This document shows positions 40,622-50,965 of a stretch of DNA of 64,000 nt, in pieces; the stretch's first letter is position 1; each line of letters begins with the position of its first letter. The stretch is from Kineococcus mangrovi (GTDB lineage: Bacteria > Actinomycetota > Actinomycetes > Actinomycetales > Kineococcaceae). The position numbers and the translations under genes are program-made. The notes below the pieces were generated by a model. It did not search any database. It saw nothing but the letters and a program-made list of their open reading frames with translations, and had not been told where the DNA came from. Location of the stretch: NCBI RefSeq assembly GCF_041320705.1, contig NZ_JBGGTQ010000004.1:248001-312000 (forward strand), given 5' to 3'.

Positions 40622-41092
40622 ATGCCGCGCAAGGGCCCCGCACCCAAGCGTCCCCTCGTGGTGGACCCCGTCTACCAGTCCCCGCTGGTGACGCAGCTCG
40701 TCAACAAGATCCTCCTCGACGGCAAGAAGTCCGTCGCCGAGTCGATCGTGTACGGCGCCCTCGAGGGTGCCCGCGACAAGACCGGTGGCGACCCCGTCGT
40801 CGTGCTGAAGCGTGCGCTCGACAACGTCAAGCCCGCGATCGAGGTCAAGTCCCGCCGCGTCGGCGGCTCGACTTACCAGGTGCCCATCGAGGTGCGCCCG
40901 AGCCGTTCCACGACGCTGGCCCTGCGCTGGCTCGTCGGCTACGCCCGGCAGCGCCGCGAGAAGACGATGACCGAGCGTCTGCTCAACGAGATCCTCGACG
41001 CCTCGAACGGTCTCGGTGCCGCGGTGAAGCGCCGCGAGGACACGCACAAGATGGCCGAGTCGAACCGGGCCTTCGCGCACTACCGCTGGTGA
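40622..41092 (+). CDS. rpsG: 30S ribosomal protein S7
   Basis: A 156-residue S7, which starts assembly of the 30S head and contacts the E site. The start [20 protein letters not shown] and the segments [39 protein letters not shown] and [13 protein letters not shown] are standard. In E. coli S7 represses the str operon by binding the rpsL-rpsG gap. Here that gap is one base, so such a site cannot exist in the same place. Confidence 0.98.
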   Translation: MPRKGPAPKRPLVVDPVYQSPLVTQLVNKILLDGKKSVAESIVYGALEGARDKTGGDPVVVLKRALDNVKPAIEVKSRRVGGSTYQVPIEVRPSRSTTLALRWLVGYARQRREKTMTERLLNEILDASNGLGAAVKRREDTHKMAESNRAFAHYRW

Positions 41093-41154
41093 CCCCGGCG
41101 GTGAGCTGCGCTCGCCGTTCCACCCCCTCGATCCCAGGGAAGAGGCAGTAAACC

Positions 41155-43257
41155 GTGGCACAGGACGTGCTGACGGACCTGACCAAGGTCCGCAACATCG
41201 GCATCATGGCGCACATCGACGCCGGCAAGACCACGACGACGGAGCGGATCCTCTTCTACACGGGGATCAACTACAAGATCGGCGAGGTCCACGACGGCGC
41301 GGCCACGATGGACTGGATGGAGCAGGAGCAGGAGCGGGGGATCACCATCACCTCCGCCGCCACCACCTGCTTCTGGGAAGGCACCCAGATCAACATCATC
41401 GACACGCCCGGCCACGTCGACTTCACGGTCGAGGTCGAGCGGTCCCTGCGCGTCCTCGACGGTGCTGTCGCCGTCTTCGACGGCAAGGAGGGTGTCGAGC
41501 CCCAGTCCGAGACCGTGTGGCGGCAGGCGGACAAGTACGACGTCCCGCGCATCTGCTTCGTCAACAAGATGGACAAGCTGGGCGCCGACTTCTACTTCAC
41601 GGTGAAGACCATCGTCGAGCGCCTCGGCGCCGAGCCGCTGGTCATGCAGATCCCGATCGGGGCCGAGAACGACTTCCTCGGCGTCGTCGACCTGGTGTAC
41701 ATGCGCGCGCTGACCTGGCGCGGCGACACCGCCAAGGGCGAGGCGTACGAGAAGGAGGACATCCCGGCCGAGCTGCAGGAGACGGCCGAGGAGTACCGCA
41801 CCAAGCTGCTCGAGCGCGTCGCCGAGACCGACGAGGCGCTGCTCGAGAAGTACCTGGGCGGCGAGGAGATCTCCCCCGAGGAGATCAAGGCGGCCGTCCG
41901 CAAGCTCACGATCGCCAGCGAGGTCTACCCGATCTTCTGCGGCTCCGCGTTCAAGAACAAGGGCGTGCAGCCCATGCTCGACGCGGTCCTGGACTACCTG
42001 CCCTCCCCGCTCGACGTGAAGCCGATGATCGGCCACAAGGTCGGCGACGAGTCGGTCGAGATCTTGCGCAAGCCGGACTCCACCGAGCCGTTCTCCGCCC
42101 TGGCGTTCAAGGTCGCGGCGCACCCGTTCTTCGGGAAGCTCACCTACGTGCGCGTCTACTCGGGCGTCGTCTCCGCCGGCTCGCAGGTCGTGAACTCGAC
42201 CAAGGGCAAGAAGGAGCGCATCGGGAAGCTCTTCCAGATGCACTCCAACAAGGAGAACCCGGTCGACGAGGCTCGCGCGGGCCACATCTACGCGATGATC
42301 GGCCTGAAGGAGACGACGACGGGCGACACGTTGTCCGACCCGGCGCAGCAGGTCGTCCTCGAGTCGATGACCTTCCCCGAGCCCGTCATCTCGGTCGCCA
42401 TCGAGCCGAAGACGAAGGGCGACCAGGAGAAGCTGGGCACCGCGATCCAGCGCCTGGCCGAGGAGGACCCGACCTTCCAGGTCGAGCTCGACCAGGAGAC
42501 CGGCCAGACCATCATCAAGGGGATGGGCGAGCTCCACCTCGACATCCTCGTGGACCGCATGAAGCGCGAGTTCAAGGTCGAGGCCAACGTCGGCAAGCCG
42601 CAGGTCGCCTACCGCGAGACCATCCGCCGGGCGGTGCTCAAGGAGGACTACACCCACAAGAAGCAGACGGGTGGGTCCGGCCAGTACGCGAAGGTCCAGG
42701 TCTCGATCGAGCCCCTGGACACCACCGACGGGACGTTCTACGAGTTCGTCAACGCCGTCACCGGTGGTCGTGTGCCGCGCGAGTACATCCCCTCGGTGGA
42801 CAACGGGATCCAGGAGGCCATGCAGGAAGGTGTCGTCGCCGGCTACCCGCTGGTCGGCATCAAGGCCTCCCTCGTCGACGGTGCGGCGCACGACGTCGAC
42901 TCGTCCGAGATGGCCTTCAAGATCGCCGGCAAGATGGTCCTGCGCGAGGCTGTCCGCAAGGCGCAGCCCGTGCTGCTCGAGCCGGTCATGGCCGTCGAGG
43001 TGCGCACGCCCGCCGACTACATGGGCGAAGTCATCGGCGACCTGAACTCCCGCCGTGGGCAGATCGAGTCCATGGAGGACGTCAGCGGGGCCAAGCTCGT
43101 CAAGGCCGCCGTCCCGCTGTCGGAGATGTTCGGCTACGTCGGGGACCTCCGGTCCAAGACCCAGGGCCGCGCGGTCTACTCGATGCAGTTCCAGAACTAC
43201 GCCGAGGTGCCGCGCAACGTCGCGGACGAGATCGTGAAGAAGGTCCGCGGGGAGTGA
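41155..43257 (+). CDS. fusA: Elongation factor G
   Basis: A 700-residue EF-G, the GTPase that drives translocation and, with RRF, ribosome recycling. G1 is [19 protein letters not shown], switch II is DTPGHVDF, and G4 is [10 protein letters not shown]. Domain II onward shows [20 protein letters not shown], and domain IV has [15 protein letters not shown] and [18 protein letters not shown]. The long fusA form rather than a fusidic-acid-resistance paralogue is clear. It starts on GTG with GGGAAGAGG upstream. The 170-base gap to tuf holds a hairpin. Confidence 0.98.
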   Translation: MAQDVLTDLTKVRNIGIMAHIDAGKTTTTERILFYTGINYKIGEVHDGAATMDWMEQEQERGITITSAATTCFWEGTQINIIDTPGHVDFTVEVERSLRVLDGAVAVFDGKEGVEPQSETVWRQADKYDVPRICFVNKMDKLGADFYFTVKTIVERLGAEPLVMQIPIGAENDFLGVVDLVYMRALTWRGDTAKGEAYEKEDIPAELQETAEEYRTKLLERVAETDEALLEKYLGGEEISPEEIKAAVRKLTIASEVYPIFCGSAFKNKGVQPMLDAVLDYLPSPLDVKPMIGHKVGDESVEILRKPDSTEPFSALAFKVAAHPFFGKLTYVRVYSGVVSAGSQVVNSTKGKKERIGKLFQMHSNKENPVDEARAGHIYAMIGLKETTTGDTLSDPAQQVVLESMTFPEPVISVAIEPKTKGDQEKLGTAIQRLAEEDPTFQVELDQETGQTIIKGMGELHLDILVDRMKREFKVEANVGKPQVAYRETIRRAVLKEDYTHKKQTGGSGQYAKVQVSIEPLDTTDGTFYEFVNAVTGGRVPREYIPSVDNGIQEAMQEGVVAGYPLVGIKASLVDGAAHDVDSSEMAFKIAGKMVLREAVRKAQPVLLEPVMAVEVRTPADYMGEVIGDLNSRRGQIESMEDVSGAKLVKAAVPLSEMFGYVGDLRSKTQGRAVYSMQFQNYAEVPRNVADEIVKKVRGE

Positions 43258-43275
43258 CCCGCTCCTGACACACCC

Positions 43276-43318
43276 GGGGGAGCGGTCCGCGAAGCCGTTG
43301 CCAGCAGACCGCTTCCCC
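43276..43318 (+). other. Hairpin in the fusA-tuf gap
   Basis: Arms GGGGGAGCGGTC (43276-43287) and GACCGCTTCCCC (43307-43318) form a 12-base-pair stem with one G-T pair and a 19-base loop. It may partly terminate or process the str transcript, leaving tuf with its own level of expression. No clear promoter is visible between it and tuf. Confidence 0.5.
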
Positions 43319-43427
43319 ACGGCACGACCCCTGGACCACCGCCGTGTGGGCCAGTGACCAGCCAGGTCACCCACCCACCCGTTGAGAACCGGGTCGGGAA
43401 GAAACGACAGTCCGAGGAGGACCCCCA

Positions 43428-44621
43428 GTGGCGAAGGCGAAGTTCGAGCGGACCAAGCCGCACGTCAACATCGGCACGATCGGTCACATCGACCACGGGA
43501 AGACGACGTTGACCGCGGCGATCACCCGCGTGCTGCACGACAAGTTCCCGGAGCTCAACAAGGCTTCGGCGTTCGACCAGATCGACAAGGCCCCTGAAGA
43601 GCGTCAGCGCGGCATCACGATCTCGATCGCTCACGTCGAGTACCAGACCGAGGCGCGTCACTACGCCCACGTCGACTGCCCGGGTCACGCGGACTACATC
43701 AAGAACATGATCACGGGTGCGGCGCAGATGGACGGCGCCATCCTCGTGGTCGCGGCCACCGACGGCCCGATGCCGCAGACGAAGGAGCACGTCATCCTGG
43801 CCCGCCAGGTCGGCGTCCCCTACATCGTCGTCGCGCTGAACAAGGCCGACATGGTCGAGGACGAGGAGCTCCTCGAGCTCGTCGAGATGGAGGTGCGTGA
43901 GCTCCTCTCGTCCTACGAGTTCCCGGGCGACGACGTCCCCGTGGTCCGCGTCTCCGCGCTCAAGGCCCTCGAGGGCGACGCCGAGTGGGGCGACAAGCTC
44001 ATGGAGCTCATGAACGCGGTCGACACCGCGATCCCCGAGCCCGAGCGCGCCGTCGACCAGCCCTTCCTCATGCCGATCGAGGACGTCTTCACGATCACCG
44101 GCCGCGGCACCGTCGTGACCGGCCGCATCGAGCGCGGTGTCCTGAACGTCAACCAGGAGGTCGAGATCGTCGGCATCAAGCCGACGTCCTCGAAGACCAC
44201 CGTCACCAGCATCGAGATGTTCAACAAGATGCTGGACTCCGGCCAGGCCGGCGACAACGCCGCCCTGCTGCTGCGTGGTCTCAAGCGTGACGACGTCGAG
44301 CGCGGCCAGGTCGTGACCAAGCCGAACTCGATCACCCCGCACACCGAGTTCGAGGGTCAGGCCTACATCCTGTCCAAGGACGAGGGTGGCCGTCACACGC
44401 CCTTCTACAACAACTACCGTCCGCAGTTCTACTTCCGGACGACCGACGTCACGGGCGTCGTCTCGCTGCCCGAGGGCACCGAGATGGTCATGCCCGGTGA
44501 CAACACCGAGATGAAGGTCGACCTCATCCAGCCCATCGCGATGGAAGAGGGTCTGAAGTTCGCGATCCGTGAGGGTGGCCGCACCGTCGGCGCCGGTCGG
44601 GTCACGAAGATCATCAAGTGA
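43428..44621 (+). CDS. tuf: Elongation factor Tu
   Basis: A 397-residue EF-Tu, which brings aminoacyl-tRNA to the ribosome. G1 is [18 protein letters not shown], switch II is [21 protein letters not shown]4 is NKADMV, and the tRNA-binding [20 protein letters not shown] is intact. Positions where kirromycin or pulvomycin resistance arises look wild type by eye. It starts on GTG with GAGGAGG upstream. Two tandem hairpins follow the stop. Confidence 0.98.
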   Translation: MAKAKFERTKPHVNIGTIGHIDHGKTTLTAAITRVLHDKFPELNKASAFDQIDKAPEERQRGITISIAHVEYQTEARHYAHVDCPGHADYIKNMITGAAQMDGAILVVAATDGPMPQTKEHVILARQVGVPYIVVALNKADMVEDEELLELVEMEVRELLSSYEFPGDDVPVVRVSALKALEGDAEWGDKLMELMNAVDTAIPEPERAVDQPFLMPIEDVFTITGRGTVVTGRIERGVLNVNQEVEIVGIKPTSSKTTVTSIEMFNKMLDSGQAGDNAALLLRGLKRDDVERGQVVTKPNSITPHTEFEGQAYILSKDEGGRHTPFYNNYRPQFYFRTTDVTGVVSLPEGTEMVMPGDNTEMKVDLIQPIAMEEGLKFAIREGGRTVGAGRVTKIIK

Positions 44622-44627
44622 GTCGAG

Positions 44628-44657
44628 CCGCCGCGGGGGAGTGATCCCCCGCGGCGG
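44628..44657 (+). terminator. First terminator after tuf
   Basis: Arms CCGCCGCGGGGGA (44628-44640) and TCCCCCGCGGCGG (44645-44657) form a perfect 13-base-pair stem with a GTGA loop, seven bases after the tuf stop. Confidence 0.8.
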
Positions 44658-44670
44658 AACGCTCGCCACG

Positions 44671-44704
44671 CGAAGGGGCGGGTCCTCCTGGACCCGCCCC
44701 TTCG
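44671..44704 (+). terminator. Second terminator after tuf
   Basis: Arms CGAAGGGGCGGGTCC (44671-44685) and GGACCCGCCCCTTCG (44690-44704) form a perfect 15-base-pair stem with a TCCT loop. It backs up the first terminator and cleanly separates the str and S10 operons. Confidence 0.8.
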
Positions 44705-44744
44705 TCGTGGGCGAGCCGCCCAGCACCGGTACGCCGCTGCTCGA

Positions 44745-44775
44745 TTCGCCAAGGGACGCCTCCGTCTGGCACACT
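44745..44775 (+). promoter_or_regulatory. Candidate S10 operon promoter
   Basis: The 371 bases after the tuf terminators carry no credible gene. TTCGCC (44745-44750) and CACACT (44770-44775), the latter preceded by TGG, are 19 bases apart and could start a leader of about 295 bases that includes the element at 44979-45003. Support is weak. Confidence 0.3.
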
Positions 44776-44978
44776 GTCGGGGTTGCTGCGCCGCTGGACC
44801 GCGCCTGGATCACGATTCCACCCGATCCGGGGACCGGGTCAGAGCACCGGCCCGCAACCGCGAACGTCGAACGTCTCGGACGGGCGGCGAACGGTTCACC
44901 TGGACCTCCAGGGCAACCTGAACAGGACGACAGGACCACACCGGGCAACCGGGTGAGGGTGCAGAACGTGCGAAAGCG

Positions 44979-45003
44979 CGACACGCCCGACCTCGGGGGT
45001 CGG
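44979..45003 (+). promoter_or_regulatory. Shared r-protein leader element, rpsJ copy
   Basis: CGACACGCCCGACCTCG, variable base G, then GGGTCGG: 24 of 25 bases identical to the rpsL copy at 40141-40165. CCGACC pairs with GGTCGG around a five-base loop. It ends 72 bases before the rpsJ start, against 80 for rpsL. Flanking sequence outside the element is not conserved between the two leaders beyond chance, which argues for selection on the element itself. Confidence 0.6.
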
Positions 45004-45075
45004 GGCCTCACCACACGGGGCTCCGCGCCGCGCGCGAGTCAGTAGCGGTACGAAGAGAGAGAGTCAGACGACGCC

Positions 45076-45384
45076 ATGGCGGGACAGAAGATCCGCATCA
45101 GGCTCAAGGCCTACGACCACGAGGTCATCGACAGCTCGGCGCGCAAGATCGTCGACACGGTGACCCGCACTGGTGCTTCGGTCGCAGGGCCCGTGCCGCT
45201 GCCGACCGAGAAGAACGTCTACTGCGTCATCCGCTCGCCGCACAAGTACAAGGACAGCCGCGAGCACTTCGAGATGCGGACGCACAAGCGTCTCATCGAC
45301 ATCATCGACCCGACGCCGAAGACCGTCGACTCGCTCATGCGGCTCGACCTGCCGGCCGGGGTCGACATCGAGATCAAGCTCTGA
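45076..45384 (+). CDS. rpsJ: 30S ribosomal protein S10
   Basis: A 102-residue S10 of the 30S head. S10 also pairs with NusB in antitermination and binds NusG in transcription-translation coupling. Landmarks are [40 protein letters not shown] and [13 protein letters not shown]. It starts on ATG with GAGAGAGAG upstream. It is the first gene of the S10 operon, and rplC follows 13 bases later. Confidence 0.98.
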   Translation: MAGQKIRIRLKAYDHEVIDSSARKIVDTVTRTGASVAGPVPLPTEKNVYCVIRSPHKYKDSREHFEMRTHKRLIDIIDPTPKTVDSLMRLDLPAGVDIEIKL

Positions 45385-45397
45385 GGGACTGCACACG

Positions 45398-46057
45398 ATG
45401 AGCGACAGGCAAGTGCGAGGGGTGCTCGGCACCAAGCTCGGCATGACGCAGCTGTGGGACGCGGACAACCGCGTCGTCCCGGTGACCGTCGTCAAGGTCG
45501 AGCCGAACGTCGTCACCCAGATCCGCACCACTACCACCGACGGCTACGAAGCCGTCCAGCTGGCCACCACGGCGATCGCGCAGCGCAAGGCCAACAAGCC
45601 CGCTGCCGGCCACTTCGCGAAGGCGGACGTCGCGCCTCGCCGTCACCTGGTGGAGCTGCGCACGACCGACGCCGGTGAGTACCAGCTCGGTCAGGAGGTC
45701 ACCGCCGAGGTCTTCGAGACCGGCACGACCGTCGACGTGGTCGGCACCACCAAGGGCAAGGGCTTCGCCGGGGTCATGAAGCGTCACGGCTTCTCCGGCG
45801 TCGGCGCCTCCCACGGTGCGCACCGCAACCACCGCAAGCCGGGGTCCATCGGCGGCTGCGCCACCCCCGGCCGCGTGTTCAAGGGCATGCGGATGGCCGG
45901 GCGCATGGGTGCTGCCCGCCAGACGACCCAGAACCTGACCGTGCAGGCCATCGACGCGGAGAAGGGTCTGCTGCTCATCACGGGCGCGATCCCCGGTCCC
46001 CGCGGCGGGCTCGTGCTCGTCAAGAGCGCCTCCAAGGCGCGCGTGAAGGAGGCCTGA
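45398..46057 (+). CDS. rplC: 50S ribosomal protein L3
   Basis: A 219-residue L3, an early assembly protein near the peptidyl-transferase centre. The start [18 protein letters not shown] and the central [37 protein letters not shown] and [10 protein letters not shown] segments are standard. The ATG at 45398 gives the family length. The longer upstream frame overlaps rpsJ and is rejected. Confidence 0.97.
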   Translation: MSDRQVRGVLGTKLGMTQLWDADNRVVPVTVVKVEPNVVTQIRTTTTDGYEAVQLATTAIAQRKANKPAAGHFAKADVAPRRHLVELRTTDAGEYQLGQEVTAEVFETGTTVDVVGTTKGKGFAGVMKRHGFSGVGASHGAHRNHRKPGSIGGCATPGRVFKGMRMAGRMGAARQTTQNLTVQAIDAEKGLLLITGAIPGPRGGLVLVKSASKARVKEA

Positions 46058-46062
46058 GCCAG

Positions 46063-46767
46063 ATGTCGACCGAAACTCACGCCACCGAGAACGTCACCGT
46101 CCCGCTGCGGACGGCTGACGGTGGCACCAACGGCACCGTCGAGCTGCCGGCCGAGCACTTCGCCCGCCAGGCGAACGTCGCCCTGATCCACCAGGTCGTC
46201 ACCGCCCAGCTCGCCGCGGCCCGCCAGGGCACCCACGCGACGAAGACGCGGGGCGAGGTCCGCGGTGGCGGCAAGAAGCCGTACAAGCAGAAGGGCACCG
46301 GCCGCGCCCGCCAGGGTTCGCTGCGCGCCCCGCAGTTCACCGGTGGTGGCACCGTGCACGGTCCCCAGCCGCGCGACTACTCCCAGCGCACCCCCAAGAA
46401 GATGAAGGCCGCCGCCCTGCGCGGTGCCCTCTCCGACCGGGTGCGCCACGACCGGCTGCACGTCGTCGAGGGCCTGGCCGCCGGCGAGGTCCCCTCGACC
46501 AAGACGGCGCGCACGCTCATCGCGACGCTGTCCGGCCGCAAGAACGTGCTGGTCGTCCTGACCCGCGACGACGAGGTCTCGCAGAAGTCCCTGCGCAACC
46601 TCGACAACGTGCACGTCCTGCCGGCCGACCAGCTCAACACCTACGACGTTCTGAAGAGCGACGACGTCGTCTTCACCCGCGCGGCCCTCGACGCCTTCGT
46701 CGCCGGCCCGCGCAAGGGTCGCAGCGCGACCGCGGTGGCGGCGGAGTCCGAAGGGAGCACCCTGTGA
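46063..46767 (+). CDS. rplD: 50S ribosomal protein L4
   Basis: A 234-residue L4 that lines the exit tunnel; in E. coli it also represses the S10 operon. Landmarks are [39 protein letters not shown] and [19 protein letters not shown]. The macrolide-relevant loop ([12 protein letters not shown]) is intact. The C-terminal part carries [20 protein letters not shown]. It starts on ATG and overlaps rplW by four bases (GTGA). Confidence 0.97.
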   Translation: MSTETHATENVTVPLRTADGGTNGTVELPAEHFARQANVALIHQVVTAQLAAARQGTHATKTRGEVRGGGKKPYKQKGTGRARQGSLRAPQFTGGGTVHGPQPRDYSQRTPKKMKAAALRGALSDRVRHDRLHVVEGLAAGEVPSTKTARTLIATLSGRKNVLVVLTRDDEVSQKSLRNLDNVHVLPADQLNTYDVLKSDDVVFTRAALDAFVAGPRKGRSATAVAAESEGSTL

Positions 46768-47075
46768 GCGCGCTCGGCGGAACCCAGAAGGACCCGCGCG
46801 ACATCCTGCTCGCGCCGGTCGTCTCGGAGAAGAGCTACGGGCTCATCGACGAGGGCAAGTACACGTTCCTGGTGGACCCGCGGGCCAACAAGACCGAGAT
46901 CAAGATCGCGGTCGAGAAGGTCTTCGGCGTCAAGGTCTCCGCGGTGAACACCGCGAACCGTCAGGGCAAGAGCCGTCGCACCCGGTTCGGTACGGGCAAG
47001 CGCAAGGACACCAAGCGGGCCATCGTGACGTTGCGCGAGGGCACGATCGACATCTTCGGCGGCTCGGTCGCCTGA
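46764..47075 (+). CDS. rplW: 50S ribosomal protein L23
   Basis: A 103-residue L23 at the exit-tunnel rim, the docking point for trigger factor and the signal recognition particle. Landmarks are [40 protein letters not shown] and [12 protein letters not shown]. It starts on GTG inside the rplD stop. A 57-base gap precedes rplB. Confidence 0.97.
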   Translation: MSALGGTQKDPRDILLAPVVSEKSYGLIDEGKYTFLVDPRANKTEIKIAVEKVFGVKVSAVNTANRQGKSRRTRFGTGKRKDTKRAIVTLREGTIDIFGGSVA

Positions 47076-47132
47076 GCCCGGTAGGGCTCGCACGACTGCC
47101 GTAGACACCTTCGAACCCGAGGAAACGCTGCA

Positions 47133-47969
47133 ATGGGAATCCGCAAGTACAAGCCGACGACGCCGGGCCGCCGTGGCTCGTCCGTCGCCGACTTCGTCGA
47201 GATCACGCGGAGCGAGCCGGAGAAGTCGCTCGTCCGCCCGCTGTCCAAGACCGGTGGCCGCAACTCGTCCGGGCGCATCACGACCCGCCACATCGGCGGT
47301 GGCCACAAGCGCGCGTACCGCGTCATCGACTTCCGTCGCCACGACAAGGACGGCGTCGTCGCCAAGGTCGCGCACATCGAGTACGACCCGAACCGCACCG
47401 CGCGCATCGCGCTGCTGCACTACGTGGACGGCGAGAAGCGCTACATCATCGCCCCCGCGAAGCTGAAGCAGGGTGACCGGATCGAGAACGGCCCCGAGGC
47501 CGACATCAAGCCGGGCAACAACCTGCCGCTGCGCAACATCCCGGTGGGTACGGTCGTCCACGCCATCGAGATCCGTCCCGGTGGCGGCGCCAAGATCGCC
47601 CGCTCCGCGGGCGCGAGCGTCCAGCTGGTGGCCCGCGAGGGCCGGTACGCGCAGCTGCGCATGCCGTCCGGCGAGATCCGCAACGTCGACGTCCGCTGCC
47701 GCGCGACGATCGGTGAGGTCGGCAACGCCGAGCAGTCGAACATCAACTGGGGCAAGGCCGGCCGCATGCGCTGGAAGGGCAAGCGCCCGACCGTCCGCGG
47801 TGTCGCCATGAACCCGATCGACCACCCGCACGGTGGTGGTGAGGGGAAGACGTCCGGTGGGCGTCACCCCGTCAGCCCCTGGGGCAAGCCTGAGGGCCGT
47901 ACGCGGCGTCCGGGCAAGGAGAGCGACAAGCTCATCGTCCGTCGCCGCCGCACCGGCAAGAAGCGCTGA
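47133..47969 (+). CDS. rplB: 50S ribosomal protein L2
   Basis: A 278-residue L2, one of the most conserved proteins of the peptidyl-transferase region. Landmarks are [58 protein letters not shown] and, near the C-terminus, [16 protein letters not shown] with the conserved histidine, then [12 protein letters not shown]. It starts on ATG with GAGGAAACG upstream. Confidence 0.98.
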   Translation: MGIRKYKPTTPGRRGSSVADFVEITRSEPEKSLVRPLSKTGGRNSSGRITTRHIGGGHKRAYRVIDFRRHDKDGVVAKVAHIEYDPNRTARIALLHYVDGEKRYIIAPAKLKQGDRIENGPEADIKPGNNLPLRNIPVGTVVHAIEIRPGGGAKIARSAGASVQLVAREGRYAQLRMPSGEIRNVDVRCRATIGEVGNAEQSNINWGKAGRMRWKGKRPTVRGVAMNPIDHPHGGGEGKTSGGRHPVSPWGKPEGRTRRPGKESDKLIVRRRRTGKKR

Positions 47970-47984
47970 TAGGGAGCTAGAGCC

Positions 47985-48266
47985 ATGCCTCGCAGCTTGA
48001 AGAAGGGCCCGTTCATCGACGACCACCTCCAGAAGAAGGTGGACGCGCAGAACGAGGCCGGTACGCACAACGTCATCAAGACGTGGTCCCGCCGTTCGGT
48101 CATCACGCCGGACTTCCTGGGTCACACGTTCGCGGTGCACGACGGCCGCAAGCACGTCCCCGTCTTCGTCACCGAGTCGATGGTGGGGCACAAGCTCGGC
48201 GAGTTCGCCGCCACGCGGACGTTCAAGGGCCACGAGAAGGACGACCGCAAGGGTCGTCGCCGCTGA
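47985..48266 (+). CDS. rpsS: 30S ribosomal protein S19
   Basis: A 93-residue S19 of the 30S head near the A-site tRNA. Landmarks are [40 protein letters not shown] and [18 protein letters not shown]. It starts on ATG 16 bases after the rplB stop. rplV follows 57 bases later. Confidence 0.98.
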   Translation: MPRSLKKGPFIDDHLQKKVDAQNEAGTHNVIKTWSRRSVITPDFLGHTFAVHDGRKHVPVFVTESMVGHKLGEFAATRTFKGHEKDDRKGRRR

Positions 48267-48322
48267 GCCACCGGCTCACGCGACACAACCTTTCGAGACC
48301 GAAACCAGGAAGCAGGACAGGG

Positions 48323-48703
48323 ATGGAAGCCAAGGCGCAGACGCGGCACCTCCGCGTCACGCCCCAGAAGGCGCGCCGAGTCGTCGACCTCGTCCGGGGC
48401 AAGCAGGCCACCGAAGCCGTCGCCGTGCTCTCGTTCGCCCCGCAGGCGGCGGCCGAGCCCGTGCGCAAGCTCGTCGAGAGCGCCATCGCGAACGCGAAGT
48501 TCCTCGCGGACAAGCACTCCGAGGCGTTCGACCCGAACGAGTACGTCGTGAAGGCGATCCACGTCGACGAGGGTCCGACCATGAAGCGCTTCCGTCCGCG
48601 GGCCCAGGGCCGCGCCGGACGCATCCTGAAGCGCACGAGCCACATCACCGTGGTCGTGGCCCCCGCCGTCGCCGGCGCCAAGAAGACGAGGAGGACCCGC
48701 TGA
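48323..48703 (+). CDS. rplV: 50S ribosomal protein L22
   Basis: A 126-residue L22, whose loop reaches into the exit tunnel. Landmarks are [24 protein letters not shown]-type hydrophobic core [40 protein letters not shown] and [15 protein letters not shown]. The ATG at 48323 follows AGGACAGGG. Its stop overlaps the rpsC start by one base. Confidence 0.97.
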   Translation: MEAKAQTRHLRVTPQKARRVVDLVRGKQATEAVAVLSFAPQAAAEPVRKLVESAIANAKFLADKHSEAFDPNEYVVKAIHVDEGPTMKRFRPRAQGRAGRILKRTSHITVVVAPAVAGAKKTRRTR

Positions 48704-49506
48704 TGGGACAGAAGGTCAACCCGCACGGGTTCCGGCTGGGCATCACCACGGACCACAAGAGCCGTTGGTTCGCCGACTCCACCAAGACCGGTCAGCGCTA
48801 CGCCGACTACGTCAAGGAGGACGTCGCGATCCGCCGCCTCATGTCCAAGGGCATGGAGCGCGCCGGCATCTCCAAGGTCGAGATCGAGCGCACCCGCGAC
48901 CGCGTGCGCGTCGACATCCACACCGCCCGGCCGGGCATCGTCATCGGCCGTCGCGGCGCGGAGGCCGACCGCATCCGCGGCGAGCTCGAGAAGCTCACGG
49001 GCAAGCAGGTCCAGCTGAATATCCTCGAGGTCAAGAACCCCGAGACCGACGCCCAGCTGGTCGCCCAGGGCATCGCCGAGCAGCTCGCGAGCCGCGTCTC
49101 GTTCCGTCGCGCCATGCGCAAGGGGATGCAGACGTCGCTCCGCTCGGGCGCCAAGGGCATCCGGGTGCAGTGCGCCGGCCGTCTCGGCGGCGCCGAGATG
49201 AGCCGCTCGGAGTTCTACCGCGAGGGTCGGGTGCCGCTGCACACGCTGCGCGCGAACATCGACTACGGGTTCTACGAGGCCCGCACCACCTTCGGTCGCA
49301 TCGGCGTGAAGGTCTGGATCTACCACGGTGACGTCACCAGCCGTGAGCTCGCCCAGTCGCAGGCCGCCGCCCCGCGCGCGCCGCGTCGCGGTGAGCGCGG
49401 TGACCGCGGTGAGAGCCGCGGGCGTCGTCGCCCCACCGCCGAGCAGCAGCCGGCAGCCGAGGCTGCTCCCGCTGCGGCCCCGGCCAGCACCGGAACGGAG
49501 GCCTGA
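48703..49506 (+). CDS. rpsC: 30S ribosomal protein S3
   Basis: A 267-residue S3 at the mRNA entry channel. Landmarks are [20 protein letters not shown], the KH domain [40 protein letters not shown] and [18 protein letters not shown]. After about residue 214 comes a low-complexity tail with Arg/Gly-rich and then Ala/Pro-rich parts, seen in many actinobacterial S3 proteins. It starts on ATG. Confidence 0.97.
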   Translation: MGQKVNPHGFRLGITTDHKSRWFADSTKTGQRYADYVKEDVAIRRLMSKGMERAGISKVEIERTRDRVRVDIHTARPGIVIGRRGAEADRIRGELEKLTGKQVQLNILEVKNPETDAQLVAQGIAEQLASRVSFRRAMRKGMQTSLRSGAKGIRVQCAGRLGGAEMSRSEFYREGRVPLHTLRANIDYGFYEARTTFGRIGVKVWIYHGDVTSRELAQSQAAAPRAPRRGERGDRGESRGRRRPTAEQQPAAEAAPAAAPASTGTEA

Positions 49507-49509
49507 GTC

Positions 49510-49926
49510 GTGCTCATCCCACGGCGAGTCAAGCACCGCAAGCAGCACCACCCCACGCGCCGTGGTGCGGCGACCGGCGGCACCCGCGTCACGTTCGGTG
49601 AGTACGGGATCCAGGCCGTCGAAGGTGGCTACGTCACCAACCGGCAGATCGAGTCGGCCCGTATCGCCATCACCCGCCACATCCGTCGTGGCGGCAAGGT
49701 CTGGATCAACATCTACCCGGACCGGCCGCTGACGAAGAAGCCCGCCGAGACCCGCATGGGTTCCGGGAAGGGTTCGCCGGAGTGGTGGATCGCGAACGTC
49801 AAGCCCGGACGCGTCATGTTCGAGCTGTCGTTCCCCAACGAGAAGGTCGCTGCGGAAGCGCTCACCCGCGCCATCCACAAGCTGCCCGTCAAGTGCAAGA
49901 TCGTGCGCCGCGAAGGTGGTGAGTGA
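49510..49926 (+). CDS. rplP: 50S ribosomal protein L16
   Basis: A 138-residue L16, which helps position tRNAs in the A site. Landmarks are [40 protein letters not shown] and the [19 protein letters not shown] segment. It starts on GTG three bases after the rpsC stop. One base separates it from the preferred rpmC start. Confidence 0.97.
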   Translation: MLIPRRVKHRKQHHPTRRGAATGGTRVTFGEYGIQAVEGGYVTNRQIESARIAITRHIRRGGKVWINIYPDRPLTKKPAETRMGSGKGSPEWWIANVKPGRVMFELSFPNEKVAAEALTRAIHKLPVKCKIVRREGGE

Positions 49927-49927
49927 G

Positions 49928-50176
49928 TTGGCCATCGGGACCAAGGGCCTGAGCGCCGACGAGCTGCGTGAGTTCGACGACGCGAAGCTGGTCGACGAGC
50001 TGAAGAAGGCAAAGGAAGAGCTGTTCAACCTGCGCTTCCAGTCCGCCACCGGTCAGCTCGAGAACAACTCGCGGCTGAAGGCCGTCAAGCGGGACATCGC
50101 CCGCATCTACACGACGATGCGCGAGCGCGAGCTCGGCATCACCGAGGCGCCGATCACGAAGGAGGCTGCGAAGTGA
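49928..50176 (+). CDS. rpmC: 50S ribosomal protein L29
   Basis: An 82-residue L29 near the exit tunnel. The core [40 protein letters not shown] and [19 protein letters not shown] is standard. The TTG at 49928 ([12 protein letters not shown]) has AAGG upstream at acceptable spacing. GTG codons at 49916 and 49919 inside rplP are alternatives but would place the ribosome site too close. It overlaps rpsQ by four bases. Confidence 0.93.
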   Translation: MAIGTKGLSADELREFDDAKLVDELKKAKEELFNLRFQSATGQLENNSRLKAVKRDIARIYTTMRERELGITEAPITKEAAK

Positions 50177-50466
50177 GCGAGCAGGACACCACCGTGTCGT
50201 CCCAGGCGACCACCGAGCGCGGCTACCGCAAGACGCGTCGCGGGTACGTCGTCAGCGACAAGATGCAGAAGACCGTCGTCGTCGAGGTCGAGGACCGCGT
50301 GAAGCACCCGCTCTACGCCAAGGTCATCCGCCGCACGACGAAGGTCAAGGCGCACGACGAGGTCGAGACGGCCGGCGTGGGGGACCTCGTCCTCATCGCC
50401 GAGACCCGGCCGCTGTCGGCGACCAAGCGTTGGCGCGTCGTCGAGGTCCTCGAACGCGCGAAGTGA
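50173..50466 (+). CDS. rpsQ: 30S ribosomal protein S17
   Basis: A 97-residue S17, an early 16S-binding protein. Landmarks are [40 protein letters not shown] and the [20 protein letters not shown] segment. The N-terminal ten or so residues are a polar extension. It starts on GTG inside the rpmC stop. It is the last gene of the S10 cluster, followed by two hairpins. Confidence 0.97.
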   Translation: MSEQDTTVSSQATTERGYRKTRRGYVVSDKMQKTVVVEVEDRVKHPLYAKVIRRTTKVKAHDEVETAGVGDLVLIAETRPLSATKRWRVVEVLERAK

Positions 50467-50469
50467 CGC

Positions 50470-50521
50470 ACGCGTCCTCGGACGCGTTCGACCGAGGGCG
50501 GGCCGCACGTGCGGCCCGCCC
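50470..50521 (+). terminator. Tandem hairpins between the S10 and spc clusters
   Basis: ACGCGTCC-TC-GGACGCGT (50470-50487) is followed by a perfect 26-base palindrome (50496-50521; arms GGGCGGGCCGCAC and GTGCGGCCCGCCC). They lie in the 130-base rpsQ-rplN gap, the longest in this gene run before rplO. Termination or processing between the S10 and spc units is likely. Confidence 0.65.
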
Positions 50522-50596
50522 CCAGATTCCATGTCCGTTCGGCCAGGCTCGCCCCCACGCGGGTGGTCGAGAACCGGCGCGACGAAGGAGTAGAGA

Positions 50597-50965
50597 GTGA
50601 TCCAGCAGGAGTCGCGGCTCAAGGTCGCCGACAACACGGGTGCCAAGGAGATCCTTTGCATCCGCGTGCTCGGCGGCTCCGGCCGCCGCTACGCCGGCAT
50701 CGGTGACGTGATCGTGGCCACGGTCAAGGACGCCATCCCCGGCGGGAACGTCAAGAAGGGCGATGTGGTCAAGGCCGTCATCGTCCGCACCAAGAAGGAG
50801 CGTCGGCGTGCCGACGGTTCGTACATCCGTTTCGACGAGAACGCCGCGGTGATCCTCCGCGCTGACGGCGACCCGCGCGGTACCCGCATCTTCGGGCCCG
50901 TCGGTCGCGAGCTGCGTGAGAAGAAGTTCATGCGGATCATCTCGCTGGCGCCGGAGGTGCTGTGA
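50597..50965 (+). CDS. rplN: 50S ribosomal protein L14
   Basis: A 122-residue L14 at the subunit interface. Landmarks are [40 protein letters not shown] and [20 protein letters not shown] with FGPVGRELR. It starts on GTG with GAAGGAGTAGAG upstream. It is the first gene of the spc cluster. Its stop overlaps the preferred rplX start by four bases. Confidence 0.98.
   Translation: MIQQESRLKVADNTGAKEILCIRVLGGSGRRYAGIGDVIVATVKDAIPGGNVKKGDVVKAVIVRTKKERRRADGSYIRFDENAAVILRADGDPRGTRIFGPVGRELREKKFMRIISLAPEVL

Noticed and set aside
40620-40622. An S7-type autoregulatory site between rpsL and rpsG as in E. coli.
   Set aside because: The two genes are one base apart, leaving no room for that structure. 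Any S7 control would have to act elsewhere.
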